49,417 nt of DNA from JBGSTR01 sp963707135 (GCA_963707135.1 CAVPOY010000036.1:1-49417); one strand, 5' to 3'. Counted from the stretch's first letter, positions 34,522-43,755 are shown. The notes: a model not told the origin generated them from the letters alone. Program-made: numbers and translations.

Positions 34522-34725
34522 ATGGCTACAGGCACAGTTAAGTGGTTCAGTGACGAAAAGGGTTTCGGCTTCATCGCCCCTTCCGATGGCACCAAAGACG
34601 TATTCGTCCATCATAGCGCCGTCCAAGGCGGTGGCTTCAAGTCGCTGGCCGAGGGGCAAAGCGTCTCCTACGAAGTCGAGCAAGGCCCCAAAGGCCCCAG
34701 CGCGGCCAAGGTCGTTCCCCAGTAA
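34522..34725 (+). CDS. Cold-shock (CspA family) protein
   Basis: 67 residues: MATGTVKWFSDEKGFGFIAP with the RNA-binding motifs KGFGFI and DVFVHH, ending SAAKVVPQ. Cold-shock proteins are single-domain RNA/DNA chaperones in the cytoplasm. Only 15 bases separate the ATG from the end of IS copy 2 (11 from the duplicated CTAG), so the normal long 5' leader of csp genes, which controls cold induction, has been cut away. A short AGAGG site remains. A good terminator follows. Confidence 0.95.
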   Translation: MATGTVKWFSDEKGFGFIAPSDGTKDVFVHHSAVQGGGFKSLAEGQSVSYEVEQGPKGPSAAKVVPQ

Positions 34726-34758
34726 GCTTTATCGCCAGGTGCCCGCCACCTGGTGAAT

Positions 34759-34782
34759 AAGCCCCGCCCCACGGCGGGGCTT
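34759..34782 (+). terminator. Rho-independent terminator after the cold-shock gene
   Basis: AAGCCCCGCC pairs perfectly with GGCGGGGCTT around a CCAC loop, followed by GTTCATTCTC. The stem of ten pairs and the flanking A and T residues make it the clearest intrinsic terminator in the window; it can work in both directions. Confidence 0.85.
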
Positions 34783-34850
34783 GTTCATTCTCGGGCCCTC
34801 GAACGCCGGCGGCCCGCCCGTCGTCCCCACGCCTTTTGCGGAACCCTGCT

Positions 34851-36446
34851 TTGATTTCTACAGCCAACATCACCATGCAGTTCGGCAGCAAGCCGTTGTT
34901 CGAGAACGTCTCCGTCAAGTTTGGAGGCGGCAATCGCTACGGCCTGATCGGGGCCAACGGCTGTGGAAAATCCACTCTGATGAAGATCCTGGGCGGGGAT
35001 TTGGAGCCCAGCTCCGGCAGTGTTTCGCTGGAGCCCGGCAAGCGCCTGGGCAAGCTGCGTCAGGACCAGTTCGCGTTTGAGAATCAGACGGTGCTGGATG
35101 CCGTCATCATGGGCCACGGCGAGCTGTGGCAGATTAAACAGGAGCGCGACCGTATCTACGCGCTGCCGCATATGAGCGAGGAAGACGGCATGGAGGTGGC
35201 GCACCTGGAGGTGCACTACGCCGAGCTGGACGGCTACACCGCCGAGGCTCGCGCCGGCGAACTGCTGTTCGGGCTGGACATTCCGTTGGAACAGCACGAG
35301 GGCCCCATGAGCGCCGTGGCACCGGGCTGGAAGCTGCGCGTACTGCTCGCCCAGGCGCTGTTCGCCGACCCCGATATCCTGCTGTTGGACGAGCCCACCA
35401 ACAACCTGGACATCAACACCATCCGTTGGCTGGAAGACGTGCTGAACACGCGCAATAGCACCATGGTCATCATCTCCCACGACCGGCACTTCCTGAACAG
35501 TGTCTGCACCCACATGGCCGACCTGGACTACGGTGAGCTGCGCGTCTACCCCGGCAGCTACGACGAGTACATGACTGCCGCCAGCCAGGCGCGCTCGCGC
35601 CAGTATGCCGACAACGCCAAGAAGAAGGTCCAGATGGCCGCGCTGCAGACGTTCGTCAGCCGCTTCTCCGCCAACGCCTCCAAGGCCAGGCAGGCTACCT
35701 CGCGCCAGCGCCAGCTGGAGAAAATCAAGCTCGAGGACATCAAGCCTTCCAGCCGGGTCAACCCGTACATCCGCTTCAGCCAGGATAAGAAGCTCTATCG
35801 CCTGGCGCTGGAAGTAAATGCCCTGGCAAAGGGCTACGGCGGCACGCCGCTGTTCAGCGGCTTCAACCTGACTGTCGAGGTCGGCGAGCGGGTCGCCATC
35901 ATTGGCCCCAACGGCATCGGCAAGACAACCCTGTTGCGCACCCTGGCCGGTGACCTGACCCCCGACAATGGCACGGTCAAATGGTCGGATAACAGCACGC
36001 TGGGTTACTTCGCCCAGGACCACGCGGCCGACTTCGACGACGACACCAACTTGTATGACTGGATGGACCACTGGAAACAGCCAGGCGACGACGAACAGGT
36101 CATCCGTGGCACCCTGGGGCGACTGTTGTTCTCCCAGGACGAAATCAAGAAGCCCGTGAGGGTGATCTCTGGCGGTGAGCAGGGCCGCATGCTGTTCGGA
36201 AAGCTGATGCTGCAGAAGCCCAACATCCTGCTGATGGACGAACCCACCAACCACCTGGACATGGAATCCATCGAGTCGCTCAACACCGCGCTGGAAGACT
36301 ACCCCGGCACTCTGATCTTCGTCAGTCACGACCGGGAGTTTGTCTCTTCCCTGGCGACCCGAATCATCGAACTGACCGCCCATGGCGCAGTCTACTTCCG
36401 TGGCAACTACGAAAACTATCTGCAGAACGAGGACGCGGCGGCGTGA
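34851..36446 (+). CDS. ybiT: ABC-F ATPase, YbiT type
   Basis: 531 residues. Two ABC domains without membrane segments: Walker A GANGCGKS and GPNGIGKT, Walker B LLLDEPTNNLD and LLMDEPTNHLD, and linker helices rich in Lys/Arg (RQATSRQRQLEKIKLEDI). ABC-F proteins act on ribosomes; the match is closest to YbiT along the whole length (MQFGSKPLFENVSVKFGGGN). The family starts a few residues before STANITMQFG, so TTG 34851 is the likely start (another TTG at 34836); CGGAA lies upstream. Signature motifs: domain 2 has ISGGEQ; domain 1 has the usual degenerate SAVAPG. Confidence 0.94.
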   Translation: MISTANITMQFGSKPLFENVSVKFGGGNRYGLIGANGCGKSTLMKILGGDLEPSSGSVSLEPGKRLGKLRQDQFAFENQTVLDAVIMGHGELWQIKQERDRIYALPHMSEEDGMEVAHLEVHYAELDGYTAEARAGELLFGLDIPLEQHEGPMSAVAPGWKLRVLLAQALFADPDILLLDEPTNNLDINTIRWLEDVLNTRNSTMVIISHDRHFLNSVCTHMADLDYGELRVYPGSYDEYMTAASQARSRQYADNAKKKVQMAALQTFVSRFSANASKARQATSRQRQLEKIKLEDIKPSSRVNPYIRFSQDKKLYRLALEVNALAKGYGGTPLFSGFNLTVEVGERVAIIGPNGIGKTTLLRTLAGDLTPDNGTVKWSDNSTLGYFAQDHAADFDDDTNLYDWMDHWKQPGDDEQVIRGTLGRLLFSQDEIKKPVRVISGGEQGRMLFGKLMLQKPNILLMDEPTNHLDMESIESLNTALEDYPGTLIFVSHDREFVSSLATRIIELTAHGAVYFRGNYENYLQNEDAAA

Positions 36447-36689
36447 GGCGCCAAGATCTGCAGGTGGTTGGATGGGCTGATCAGTATCTGGGATGATTAC
36501 CGCACCTGACCCCCAGGTCCCGCAGCGCGACGGTGCGCGCCGCTCCAGCCCAGCCTGGTCGTGGCCGGCGATTGGCACGGAGGAATCGACGGAACCGCGC
36601 ATCCGCACTGACGACACCGTCGCGATCTGTAAACCGGTTGGCAACAGACCGAACGCCCTATCAAGCATTGACCACGAGAGGCAACTGAC

Positions 36690-36785
36690 ATGACAAAAGG
36701 AATGGATCAGAAGAAAGAGACCAAGAAAAAGCCGGCAAAGACGATGAAGGAGAAGCGTACTGAAAAAGCCGCCAAGAAGGGCTGA
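36690..36785 (+). CDS. Very small lysine-rich protein
   Basis: 31 residues: MTKGMDQKKETKKKPAKTMK followed by EKRTEKAAKKG. Over 40 percent lysine/arginine, no hydrophobic core, so probably disordered and possibly nucleic-acid-binding. Very similar short KKETKKKPAKT(L/M)KEKR proteins are annotated as hypothetical in several gammaproteobacteria, to my recollection. GAGAGG lies at the right distance upstream. Isolated gene. Confidence 0.6.
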   Translation: MTKGMDQKKETKKKPAKTMKEKRTEKAAKKG

Positions 36786-37192
36786 GGAGCGGTACACGCC
36801 GGAAAGCGGGTGCAATCTTCTGTCGATGCCCGGGCATTGAAAGTTGCCTCCATTATCCCCGTCGATTTCCTGATCATCTGACGGCTCCCGGCTGTACTCA
36901 CGGCTAGGCGGCTCGCAAGACGCTTCGCCGCCGGACTCTGGTACGCCCCGACGAACGCGATGCCGCCCCCGACGACGACCGACCGTCTGGCCTCGCGCCG
37001 GGCCACGGATGAGCCTGTTCTGCCTGCTGTTCCCCGTGCCCAGTCTGCGCGGGCCCTGCGCAGGATTCCCTCCGCCGCCATCGTGCCGTTGACCGACGCT
37101 CCGACGATGTCGCGCGATTTGCCGGCGCCGTCGCCGGCGACTAAGCCGAAGTTCCAGGCGGGATCTAAAGATACTTAAATGGAATCAGGTAA
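36786..37192. other. Intergenic region, no supported gene
   Basis: 407 bases between the tiny lysine-rich gene and the mobile debris. It is AT-richer toward the right end. No gene or site could be supported. Confidence 0.4.
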
Positions 37193-37560
37193 TTAGATAA
37201 TTTTATCGCGCGCGCGACTGGGTACAAACAAGTTCCTGATTCCTGGCACCTGATCATAAATGTAGCTTGGGGAAAAAGCGACCAACGCATGGGTACATGT
37301 ACCCAGTCGCGAACACCGATTCTTGTCGTATCCGGCTGATATTTTCGGGGAGTTCTGAAAATGCTCTCTGGAACTTCGGACTAAGAGACCGGCCAGTTTC
37401 GTCTCCAGATCATTGCTGGTCGGGTAGCGCACGTCGTAGAAATTGATCTCGGGGACATAGATGGTGGTCGAGGGGTGGGCGACGCTCGGGATGACCCTGG
37501 CGAGCAGCTCAAAGCTCTCCTGGAGGTTGCCCACGATCCGGCTCGGGTAGGCAAAGGAGT
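37193..37560 (-). pseudogene. Unrecognised gene fragment
   Basis: A minus-strand frame reads credible protein (SRIVGNLQESFELLARVIPS, VAHPSTTIYVPEINFYDVRY, PTSNDLETKLAGLLV) between about 37560 and 37380, then turns into AT-richer sequence of different character and stops at 37193. There is no proper start; upstream it meets the IS30 piece. I do not recognise the family. It looks like the 3'-truncated remnant of a gene broken by neighbouring insertions. Confidence 0.35.
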
Positions 37561-37606
37561 GGGTTCAAACGGTTGAACAAGTCCTTGCCCCTGCAAGCTC
37601 GCGTGC

Positions 37607-37885
37607 TTGGCGCGACGCATCAAGAGGCAAGGATTGGGCGAGATCGTGCACGCTGTCTCGATCCGTGAGCGGCCCGCCTCGGTCGAGGACCGCGCCCTAT
37701 CGGGTCACTGGGAAGGGGATCTGATCGCAGGATCGAAAAATAGCTACTTGGCCACCCTGGTGGAGCCGCAGACCCGCTACCTGATGCTGGCCAAGGTGGA
37801 GAACAAGAACACCGACACGGTGATCCGGGCGCTCATCCGGCAAGCCCGAAAACTGCCGAGCGAACAATATCAGTCGCTGACCTGA
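37607..37885 (+). pseudogene. IS30 family transposase fragment
   Basis: The sequence IVHAVSIRERPASVEDRALS, GHWEGDLIAGSKNSYLATLV and TVIRALIRQARKLPSEQYQS is the middle of an IS30 transposase. It includes the DDE first Asp in GDLI. It has no N-terminal DNA-binding half, and a TGA replaces the usual Trp codon after SLT (family: SLTWDRG), after which DRG is still readable. Remnant only. Confidence 0.85.
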
Positions 37886-37933
37886 GATCGCGGATCCGAG
37901 TCCTCGCAGCCGCGCGCTGGATGTGCCCGGCCG

Positions 37934-39278
37934 CTAGTACATCTTGGCAAAAGTCATGATGCTAGTTTTCAGGCGGCGAGAGGCTTTGCCTGGTAGGTCC
38001 AGCGAAAGGGCTTTGCCATGGTGCGGTTGAAGTACTCGATGAAGGCGTTGAGCTTACCTGTCAGATCCTCAGTGGAGGAGAAGTTGCCGCGGCGGATGAC
38101 CTTTCGTGCCAGGATCGAGAACCAGATTTCGATCTGGTTCAGCCATGAGCAATGTTTTGGCGTGTAGTGGAAGACGATGCGATGGCTTGGATCACGCAGA
38201 AACGCCTCACGGCTCGCCATGGACTGGAGGATCCCGCACTTGCCCTTGACGCCGAGGTCCCCTTGGTAGCCGATTTCCCCTGCCACGAGCCGCACCACCG
38301 CCTCCGAGCAATGGGTGTTGAGATTGTCCATCACCAGGTGCCAGGCGGTGGTCTTGGCGCGCCGTGCGAACAACCGCCCGAGGTAGCGGGCGAAGTCCTC
38401 CTCGGTGCGGGTCTGCCCGAGGTCGGCGAACACCTCGCCGGTGGCCACATGGAAGCCGCCGATCAGCGTTTGCGTGCCGTGGCGGATGTACTCGAACTCC
38501 TGATGTCGCCGCCCCGGGCGCATCGGCAGGGTTGGGGCCGCACGCTCCAGCGCCTGAATCCCGGTCATCTCATCGATGGAAACCGTCTCCATGCCGGCGC
38601 GACGGCGTTCACCAGCCTGGCGATAGGTCTCGCAGATGTCATGGCATTTCTCGGCAAAGCGCTCATCGTGCTTTGCCGTCAGCCAGCCGCGCACGCGATG
38701 CGGTTGCCGGCTGGCATCTTTTTAAAAAGTGGCCGATGGCCCGAGGTGAGATGGACGGGGCAATGCCGCGTTTGACCGCTTCCTCGGCCAGCTCCCGTTG
38801 CGTCCAGTGCGTCATCGCTCGATTGCAGTCCTCGGGGCGCTCGCAGGCGATAGCCACCATCGCGCACACCTGCTCGGGTGAGTATGTTGGCCGGAGCGCC
38901 GGATCGCGGCAGATCGCTGAGGCGTGCCACCACATCCTCCTCGTCTGCCTCGCGCCAACGCCGCCGCCAGATCTGCACCGTGGTCCGCGCGATGCCCAAT
39001 CGCCGCATGGTCTCGTGCACACCGACCCCTTCGCTGGCCAGAAGGACAATGCGCGCTCGCACAACCTGTTGCTGCGGACTGGTTCGCTTGCGCACGATCG
39101 CTTCGAGTTCTTCCCGATGTTGTTCACTGACTTCGAGTGCTGCGGCAGTGAGTCGAGCCATGGTTCTCGCTGTGTCGCCGAGTTCTCCCCGGCTTTCCTC
39201 TCCGTATAAATCACTTACAGAGCATGTTACAGCATTCTCTTAAGAAATGGCTTTAGAAATTTCGCCGCGGTGTACTAG
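37934..39278 (-). mobile_element. IS630 family insertion sequence (decayed)
   Basis: About 1.34 kb. Imperfect inverted repeats of about 20 bases mark the ends: CTAGTACATCTTGGCAAAAG at 37934 and, on the other strand from 39278, CTAGTACACCGCGGCGAAAT. Both contain TA, the target dinucleotide of IS630. The transposase gene inside has two frameshifts. The right end touches the stop codon of kefC, which begins at 39281. Confidence 0.75.
37969..39161 (-). pseudogene. IS630 family transposase, two frameshifts
   Basis: From ATG 39161: MARLTAAALEVSEQHREELE, a helix-turn-helix region (VGVHETMRRLGIARTTVQIW), then at about 38890 the phase changes and continues with SPEQVCAMVAIACERPEDCN and HWTQRELAEEAVKRGI. 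At about 38720 it changes again to the catalytic half: ETVSIDEMTGIQALER (Asp), HLVMDNLNTHCSEA (Asp) and CSWLNQIEIWFSILARKVIR (Glu). All three DDE residues survive. With two frameshifts it is unlikely to be active. Confidence 0.88.
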
Positions 39279-41102
39279 TCAGTGCCAATCCTGGTCCCGC
39301 GGCTCGGCGAAGACGGCCGCGTCAGCTTCCATCTCCTCGCGTAGGCGCTCTCTGGCGCTGGCCGAGATGGCAGCGCGCACCTCGATGTCCTCTTGAAAGT
39401 GGGCCAAGAGGTCCGCGAGCAGGGCTTGGTCGTGGGCGCGGAAGCGGTGGGCCGCCTGTTTCGCCGCCCAGGCCCCGAAGCCAAGGCGGCCGAGGGCGGA
39501 TTCCCCCAGGCGCAGGGCACCCTCGAAGGCCTCCCGCTCCACCTGAGCCACGCCCTTGTCCTGCAACTGCAGGAGGTGCGCAACGTCCCAGGCCCGGGCC
39601 AGGATGCGCAGGTTGGGAAAATGCTCGTGGACCAGGTCGACGATCTTGAGCGCCTGGGCGCGGTCGTCGATGGCTAGGACCAGAAGGCGGGCTCGGTCGG
39701 CCCCGGCGGCGCGCAGCAGGTCCAGCCGTGCCGCGTCGCCGTAGAAGACCTTGAACCCGAAGCGGCGGATGGTCTCGATGTGCTCGGGATCGTGGTCGAG
39801 GATGGTGGTCTCGATCCCATTGGCGTTGAGCAGCCGCGCCACGATCTGACCGACCCGTCCGAAGCCGGCCACGATAACGCCATGGTCGTGCCCCTCGACC
39901 ACATCCATGGCGCGCGTCTCGCCCGGCCCACGCAGGCGTGGCTCGATCAGGCCCTCGTACAGCCCGAGCAGGAGGGGTGTAGTCAGCATCGATAGGGCCA
40001 CCACCACCATCAGGAGCCCGCTCACCTCAGGGGATAGGCAGCGCAGGCCCAGGGCCGCGCTGAACAGCACCAGGGCAAACTCCCCGCCCTGGGACAGGAC
40101 CAATGCGAAGGTGGGCCGCTGGGGCGCGGGCAAGGGGTAGAGCATCGCAAGACCGTAGAGGATGGCCACCTTGATGGTCACCAGTCCCGTCACCAGGGCC
40201 AGGACCAGGAACGGGCGGTTCAGGAGCAGGCCGAAGTCGATGGACATCCCCACGGCGATGAAGAAGAGCCCCAGCAGCAGCCCCTTGAAGGGCTCGATGT
40301 CCGATTCCAGGGCGTGGCGGTACTCCGAGTCCGCCAGCAGGACGCCGGCAAGGAAGGCACCCAGGGCCATGGATAGGTCCACCGTCTGCATCAGGGCGGC
40401 GGTGCCCATCACCAGCAAAAGGGCGAAGGCGGTGAAGATCTCCCGCAGCCCGGTGGCGGCGATCAGGCGCAGGACCGGGCGCAGCAAGTAGTGCCCGCCG
40501 ACCACGATGGCAGCGATCACCCCTAAGCGCGCCAGGGCCTCCAGCCATCCCGAACCACTTGCCCCCTCCATGCCCGCCCCCGCGGGCGGGGCTAGCAGGG
40601 GTAGCGCCGCCAGCATGGGGATGACGGCGATGTCCTGGAACAACAGGACTGAGAACCCGGCGCTGCCCCCCGGGGTGGGCAAGAGATTGCGCTCGGTGAG
40701 GACCTGCAGCGCAATGGCAGTCGAGGACAAGGCGAGCCCCATCCCAGCAACCAGGGCGGCACGCCAGTCGAGACCCAGCAGCAGCCCGGCGGCCGTCAGG
40801 GCGGCGGTCGTGGCCGCCACCTGGACGCCGCCCAGCCCCAGGATCGGCCGGCGCATCGCCCACAGGCGGCGCGGGTTGAGCTCCAGGCCGATGAGGAATA
40901 ACAGGAGCACGACGCCAAACTCGGCGACGTGCAGGATCATATTCACATCGCGGATGAGCCGCAGCCCCCAGGGCCCGATAGCCACCCCGGCCACGAGGTA
41001 GCCGAGCACCGCCCCGAGTCCCAGGCGCTTGAACACCGGGACCGTGATCACCGCGGCGGCCAGGTAGAGGATGGCACCGTATAGCAGGCTGCGCCCTTCC
41101 AT
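39279..41102 (-). CDS. kefC: Glutathione-regulated-type potassium efflux antiporter (Kef, CPA2 family)
   Basis: 607 residues. About 12-13 membrane helices form the CPA2 transporter (YLVAGVAIGPWGLRLI, LFLIGLELNPRRLWAM, FQDIAVIP with the ion-binding QD). The loop HALESDIEPFKGLLLGLFFI is the Kef regulatory region. A cytosolic RCK domain follows (GVIVAGFGRVGQIVARLLNA), then a C-terminal regulatory tail. Kef systems release K+ in exchange for H+ upon electrophile-glutathione adducts and protect against toxic aldehydes. KefB versus KefC cannot be decided fully. It lies four bases after kefF, same strand. IS630 sits right at its 3' end without damaging it. Confidence 0.92.
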   Translation of the reverse strand: MEGRSLLYGAILYLAAAVITVPVFKRLGLGAVLGYLVAGVAIGPWGLRLIRDVNMILHVAEFGVVLLLFLIGLELNPRRLWAMRRPILGLGGVQVAATTAALTAAGLLLGLDWRAALVAGMGLALSSTAIALQVLTERNLLPTPGGSAGFSVLLFQDIAVIPMLAALPLLAPPAGAGMEGASGSGWLEALARLGVIAAIVVGGHYLLRPVLRLIAATGLREIFTAFALLLVMGTAALMQTVDLSMALGAFLAGVLLADSEYRHALESDIEPFKGLLLGLFFIAVGMSIDFGLLLNRPFLVLALVTGLVTIKVAILYGLAMLYPLPAPQRPTFALVLSQGGEFALVLFSAALGLRCLSPEVSGLLMVVVALSMLTTPLLLGLYEGLIEPRLRGPGETRAMDVVEGHDHGVIVAGFGRVGQIVARLLNANGIETTILDHDPEHIETIRRFGFKVFYGDAARLDLLRAAGADRARLLVLAIDDRAQALKIVDLVHEHFPNLRILARAWDVAHLLQLQDKGVAQVEREAFEGALRLGESALGRLGFGAWAAKQAAHRFRAHDQALLADLLAHFQEDIEVRAAISASARERLREEMEADAAVFAEPRDQDWH

Positions 41103-41106
41103 AGGG

Positions 41107-41688
41107 TCAGACCTCCTGCGATTGGTCGGCGGCGGTCGAGCCGGGCGCCGGCGGGCGGAAGCCCGCGAGCAGTGCCCGATAGCGGGCGGCGTGGGCGGCA
41201 ATCTGCGCATCCGTCGCCGTGTGGCCACCTTGGATGACCAGGGGCGGAAGCGGGTGCATCCCGGTAAAGCGTGCCATCTGTTGGAAGGGGCGCAGGTACT
41301 CGCTGAGCGGTGCACCGTGGGCCCCGCCCGGTTGGTAGGACTCGATCGGCCCGCCGGTGCTTACCGCTTGGATCATCGCCTTGCCATGCAGGGCCGTGCC
41401 CCCGGGCCCGTAGGCGAAACCGCGTTCCAGTACCACATCCTGCCAATGTTTGATGATGGCGGGGGCGCTATACCAGTAGAGCGGGTGCTGGAGGACCAAG
41501 AGGTCCGCGACCACCAGGGCGCGGCGCTCCGCCCCCACGTCGATGTAGAAGTCCGGGTAGAGCTCCAGCAGGTCGTGGACCTCGACCTTCTCCAGGTCGC
41601 CGATGGCCTCAAGCATTGCTCGGTTGATGCGCGACCGGCGCAGATCCAGGTGGGCGAAGAGGACGAGGATGCGGGGCGTGTCGGACAT
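41107..41688 (-). CDS. kefF: KefF-type NAD(P)H oxidoreductase, Kef ancillary protein
   Basis: 193 residues with a flavodoxin-like quinone reductase fold: ILVLFAHLDLRRSRINRAML at the start, LVLQHPLYWYSAPAIIKHW in the middle and the VSTGG loop later. KefF binds FMN, reduces quinones and is needed for full Kef activity. The gene is directly upstream of kefC. ATG 41688 has a GAGGGG site; the family begins at this position. Intact. Confidence 0.92.
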   Translation of the reverse strand: MSDTPRILVLFAHLDLRRSRINRAMLEAIGDLEKVEVHDLLELYPDFYIDVGAERRALVVADLLVLQHPLYWYSAPAIIKHWQDVVLERGFAYGPGGTALHGKAMIQAVSTGGPIESYQPGGAHGAPLSEYLRPFQQMARFTGMHPLPPLVIQGGHTATDAQIAAHAARYRALLAGFRPPAPGSTAADQSQEV

Positions 41689-41800
41689 AGATGACCCCTC
41701 GGGCTGGAATCGGGGCCATTGTACCGACCTCAGGCACGGGCGATGGCTGCGAAATGAGGACAAGTGTCTTACGGAAATTTGTAGCAGTTGCACACGGTCT

Positions 41801-41953
41801 TCAGATCGGTAGGTTGCACATCTGCACCTCGTCTGAATCGTTCCCCGCAGCCACGGGATCGATCAACACCCCGTCGTCGTAGGGGCTCAATGCTGCAATA
41901 GGCGTCAGCACGAGGCCACAAGCACCTAACACGCAGACAGCTACCATCGCCAT
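41801..41953 (-). CDS. Possible small lipoprotein
   Basis: 50 residues from ATG 41953: MAMVAVCVLGACGLVLTPIA, then ALSPYDDGVLIDPVAAGNDS and DEVQMCNLPI. LGAC is an acceptable lipobox, but the leader is short (11 residues) and there is no clear ribosome site. The region just upstream is IS481 debris. Low confidence; it could be chance. Confidence 0.3.
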   Translation of the reverse strand: MAMVAVCVLGACGLVLTPIAALSPYDDGVLIDPVAAGNDSDEVQMCNLPI

Positions 41954-42029
41954 CAACGCCCGCAAACGGGAGAAAGCAGAACCGCGATCACGCGCCTGTT
42001 GGTTTGCATCTAAAACTGATCCACCTAGC

Positions 42030-42560
42030 CTAGCTGTCAACTCCCTGAAGATTACGTACTGGCTTGTGAAATTTCTCTGGCGCTTTTGATTGCCATTCTT
42101 TGAGTGCTTCGACCGGCGATTTTTAGCCCAGGACCCGCTGGGGAATACGGTGATTATAGAGATGGACGAAGCGCTTGAGCGTCGCCTCCAAGGAGAGCGA
42201 GGAGTCGAAGCGGTGAGTGCGCAGCACATCGGCGATGCGCCCGTTAAAGCGCTCGACCATCCTGTTGGTCTGGGGCCGGCGGGGACGGATGAGGCGATGC
42301 TCGATGTCGAGTTGGGCACACAGCTGGCCGAAGCGGGGCGCGCCGCTGGGGCGGCGCTCGCCGGCCCGGCTGAAGCGATCGCTAAAGGCCTTGTCGTTGT
42401 CGGTGAGCAGCCGCTCGATGCGAAACGAGGCCCTGCTCTGCACGGCCTTGAGGAAGGCCTCAGCGGCCGCGGCGGTCTTGGTTGCGCGAAGCGCCACGTA
42501 GACCCAGCGGCTGGCCCGATTGATGGCGACGAACAGGTAGCGGCGTCGCCTACCTTAGCC
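42030..42560 (-). pseudogene. IS481 family transposase fragment
   Basis: On the minus strand RRRYLFVAINRASRWVYVAL, IERLLTDNDKAFSDRFSRAG, then QTNRMVERFNGRIADVLRTH and HLYNHRIPQRVLG form the integrase core of an IS481-type transposase (LTDND and the NRMVERFNG Glu). A TAA stop at 42123-42125 falls inside family sequence; the same frame continues KSPVEALKEWQSKAPEKFHK to a second stop at 42030. The N-terminal part is absent. It abuts the helicase fragment. Confidence 0.85.
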
Positions 42561-42689
42561 TGACACCGAGACGCCATGCCTCCGGCGAAGTCGATTGGAC
42601 CGGTCGAATCTCCAAGTGCGGCCGGCGTGCTGCTCATGCGGGTGAAGAAATGGTGCGCGCTCAAGGCATGGTCGCGCTGGCTGTTTGCC

Positions 42690-43158
42690 AAGGCGTTCAT
42701 GGGGTAGATGATAGTCGCCCGCGTCCGCGAGGTGGGGTCCTCGGCCTTCGCCTTTGGCACGGCGTCGGCTATAGGGATGAAGTAGGCGAGGGATTTTCCG
42801 GATCCGGTGCCAGTGGTAAGTAGTCGCTCTCCTTCCGGTGCGCGCTGGCGATCGCGTCTTCCTGGTGCTTGTGGAGGCGGATGGAGACGCCTATCGCTCC
42901 GTCCTTGCGGTCCTTGCGGCCCTTGCGGAAGATCTCGGCGCAGTCGGGGTGGAGCACCCCGCGCCGGACAAGGTCCTCTACCGTGGGTCCGGGCTCGAAG
43001 CTGGGGTTGATCTGGACGAGAGGAGCGGGCCAGAACCGCTGCTCATCGTAGACCGCATCGACGGCGGCCTTGATGTCGGGCGCCTTGATCTTGGCGAAGC
43101 TGCGCGAAAAGCGAGCGTAGTCGTCGATCAGCCGGTTGCGAAACTCGAACGCCTCCAC
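42690..43158 (-). pseudogene. N-terminal fragment of a large DEAD/DEAH-box helicase
   Basis: From GTG 43158: MEAFEFRNRLIDDYARFSRS, then RFWPAPLVQINPSFEPGPTV, GVLHPDCAEIFRKG and LHKHQEDAIASAHR. Near 42820 a frameshift occurs; the next phase gives TTGTGSGKSLAYFIPIAD (Walker A) and RATIIYPMNALANSQ (motif Ia), where similarity ends at the IS481 debris. This is the start of the YprA/COG1205-type helicases, which are often near phage-defence genes. Intact relatives exceed 1000 residues; only about 155 are left. No partner defence gene is present here. Confidence 0.78.
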
Positions 43159-43512
43159 GTTGCCGCCTAGTGGTGGGTGCGGGCTGCCCTCAATCTTTCT
43201 TGCGGCGGTCTCCGGCGCAATCTTGAGCTGGCATGATTCACCTTAGAATCGACTCATGCTGAGCGCTTCCGCCTCACGCTCCTGGGTCATGGATCGTACA
43301 CGGCGCAACTGGGCGGGGCAAAATTTCTGGCGGCGTCTTAGGTTGTGCGCAAGCACGAGCGGGGTGGCCTAAAACGGCAGGGAAGGGTAGCAAAGAGGAC
43401 GAAGAGTTAGACGGGTGTCGCCGTGAACTACGCTCGACGCGACTACAAACTCAACCGCCGATCATCGCCGCAAAACGCGCCACCAGATCTCTGTGCTAAC
43501 CGATTGTTTTAT
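43159..43512. other. Intergenic region, no supported gene
   Basis: 354 bases upstream of the helicase fragment. On the minus strand the helicase frame runs back to a TAA near 43242 without any start codon before GTG 43158. Nothing else could be supported. Confidence 0.4.
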
Positions 43513-43566
43513 TGGATCGGGGCGAGAGGATTTGAACGTCTGACCACCTGAGCCACATTCAGGTGC
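43513..43566 (-). pseudogene. tRNA-Pro remnant, 3' half
   Basis: On the minus strand the 54 bases from GCACCTGAATG to ...CGCCCCGATCCA follow the 3' half of a gammaproteobacterial tRNA-Pro: anticodon stem CCTGA/TCAGG, variable loop, TTCAAAT T-loop and acceptor end CGCCCCGA. Differences: several substitutions in the anticodon loop and T stem, and an extra T before CCA. The 5' half is missing. It could be an attachment-site copy left by an integrated element or simply debris. Confidence 0.6.
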
Positions 43567-43755
43567 GTCCAACCGAGTCAGTATTCATTGCAAATCAAAA
43601 CCTTGGGCCAGCAAGGGGATCGGCCGGCAACCTGCGCCGGAGACCGCAAAGGGGGCCGCGTGCCGCTCGTCGGCTGGCTCGCCCATGCAGAAAGGGAGAC
43701 TACAAGGGGGACCGCGGCATAAATGTGCTATATGTTACTGTTATAGCTTTAAATG

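Noticed and set aside
34785..36815. A 676-codon minus-strand open frame opposite ybiT
   Set aside because: It is a shadow of the highly conserved ABC-F gene on the plus strand, caused by high GC content. It has no family motif.
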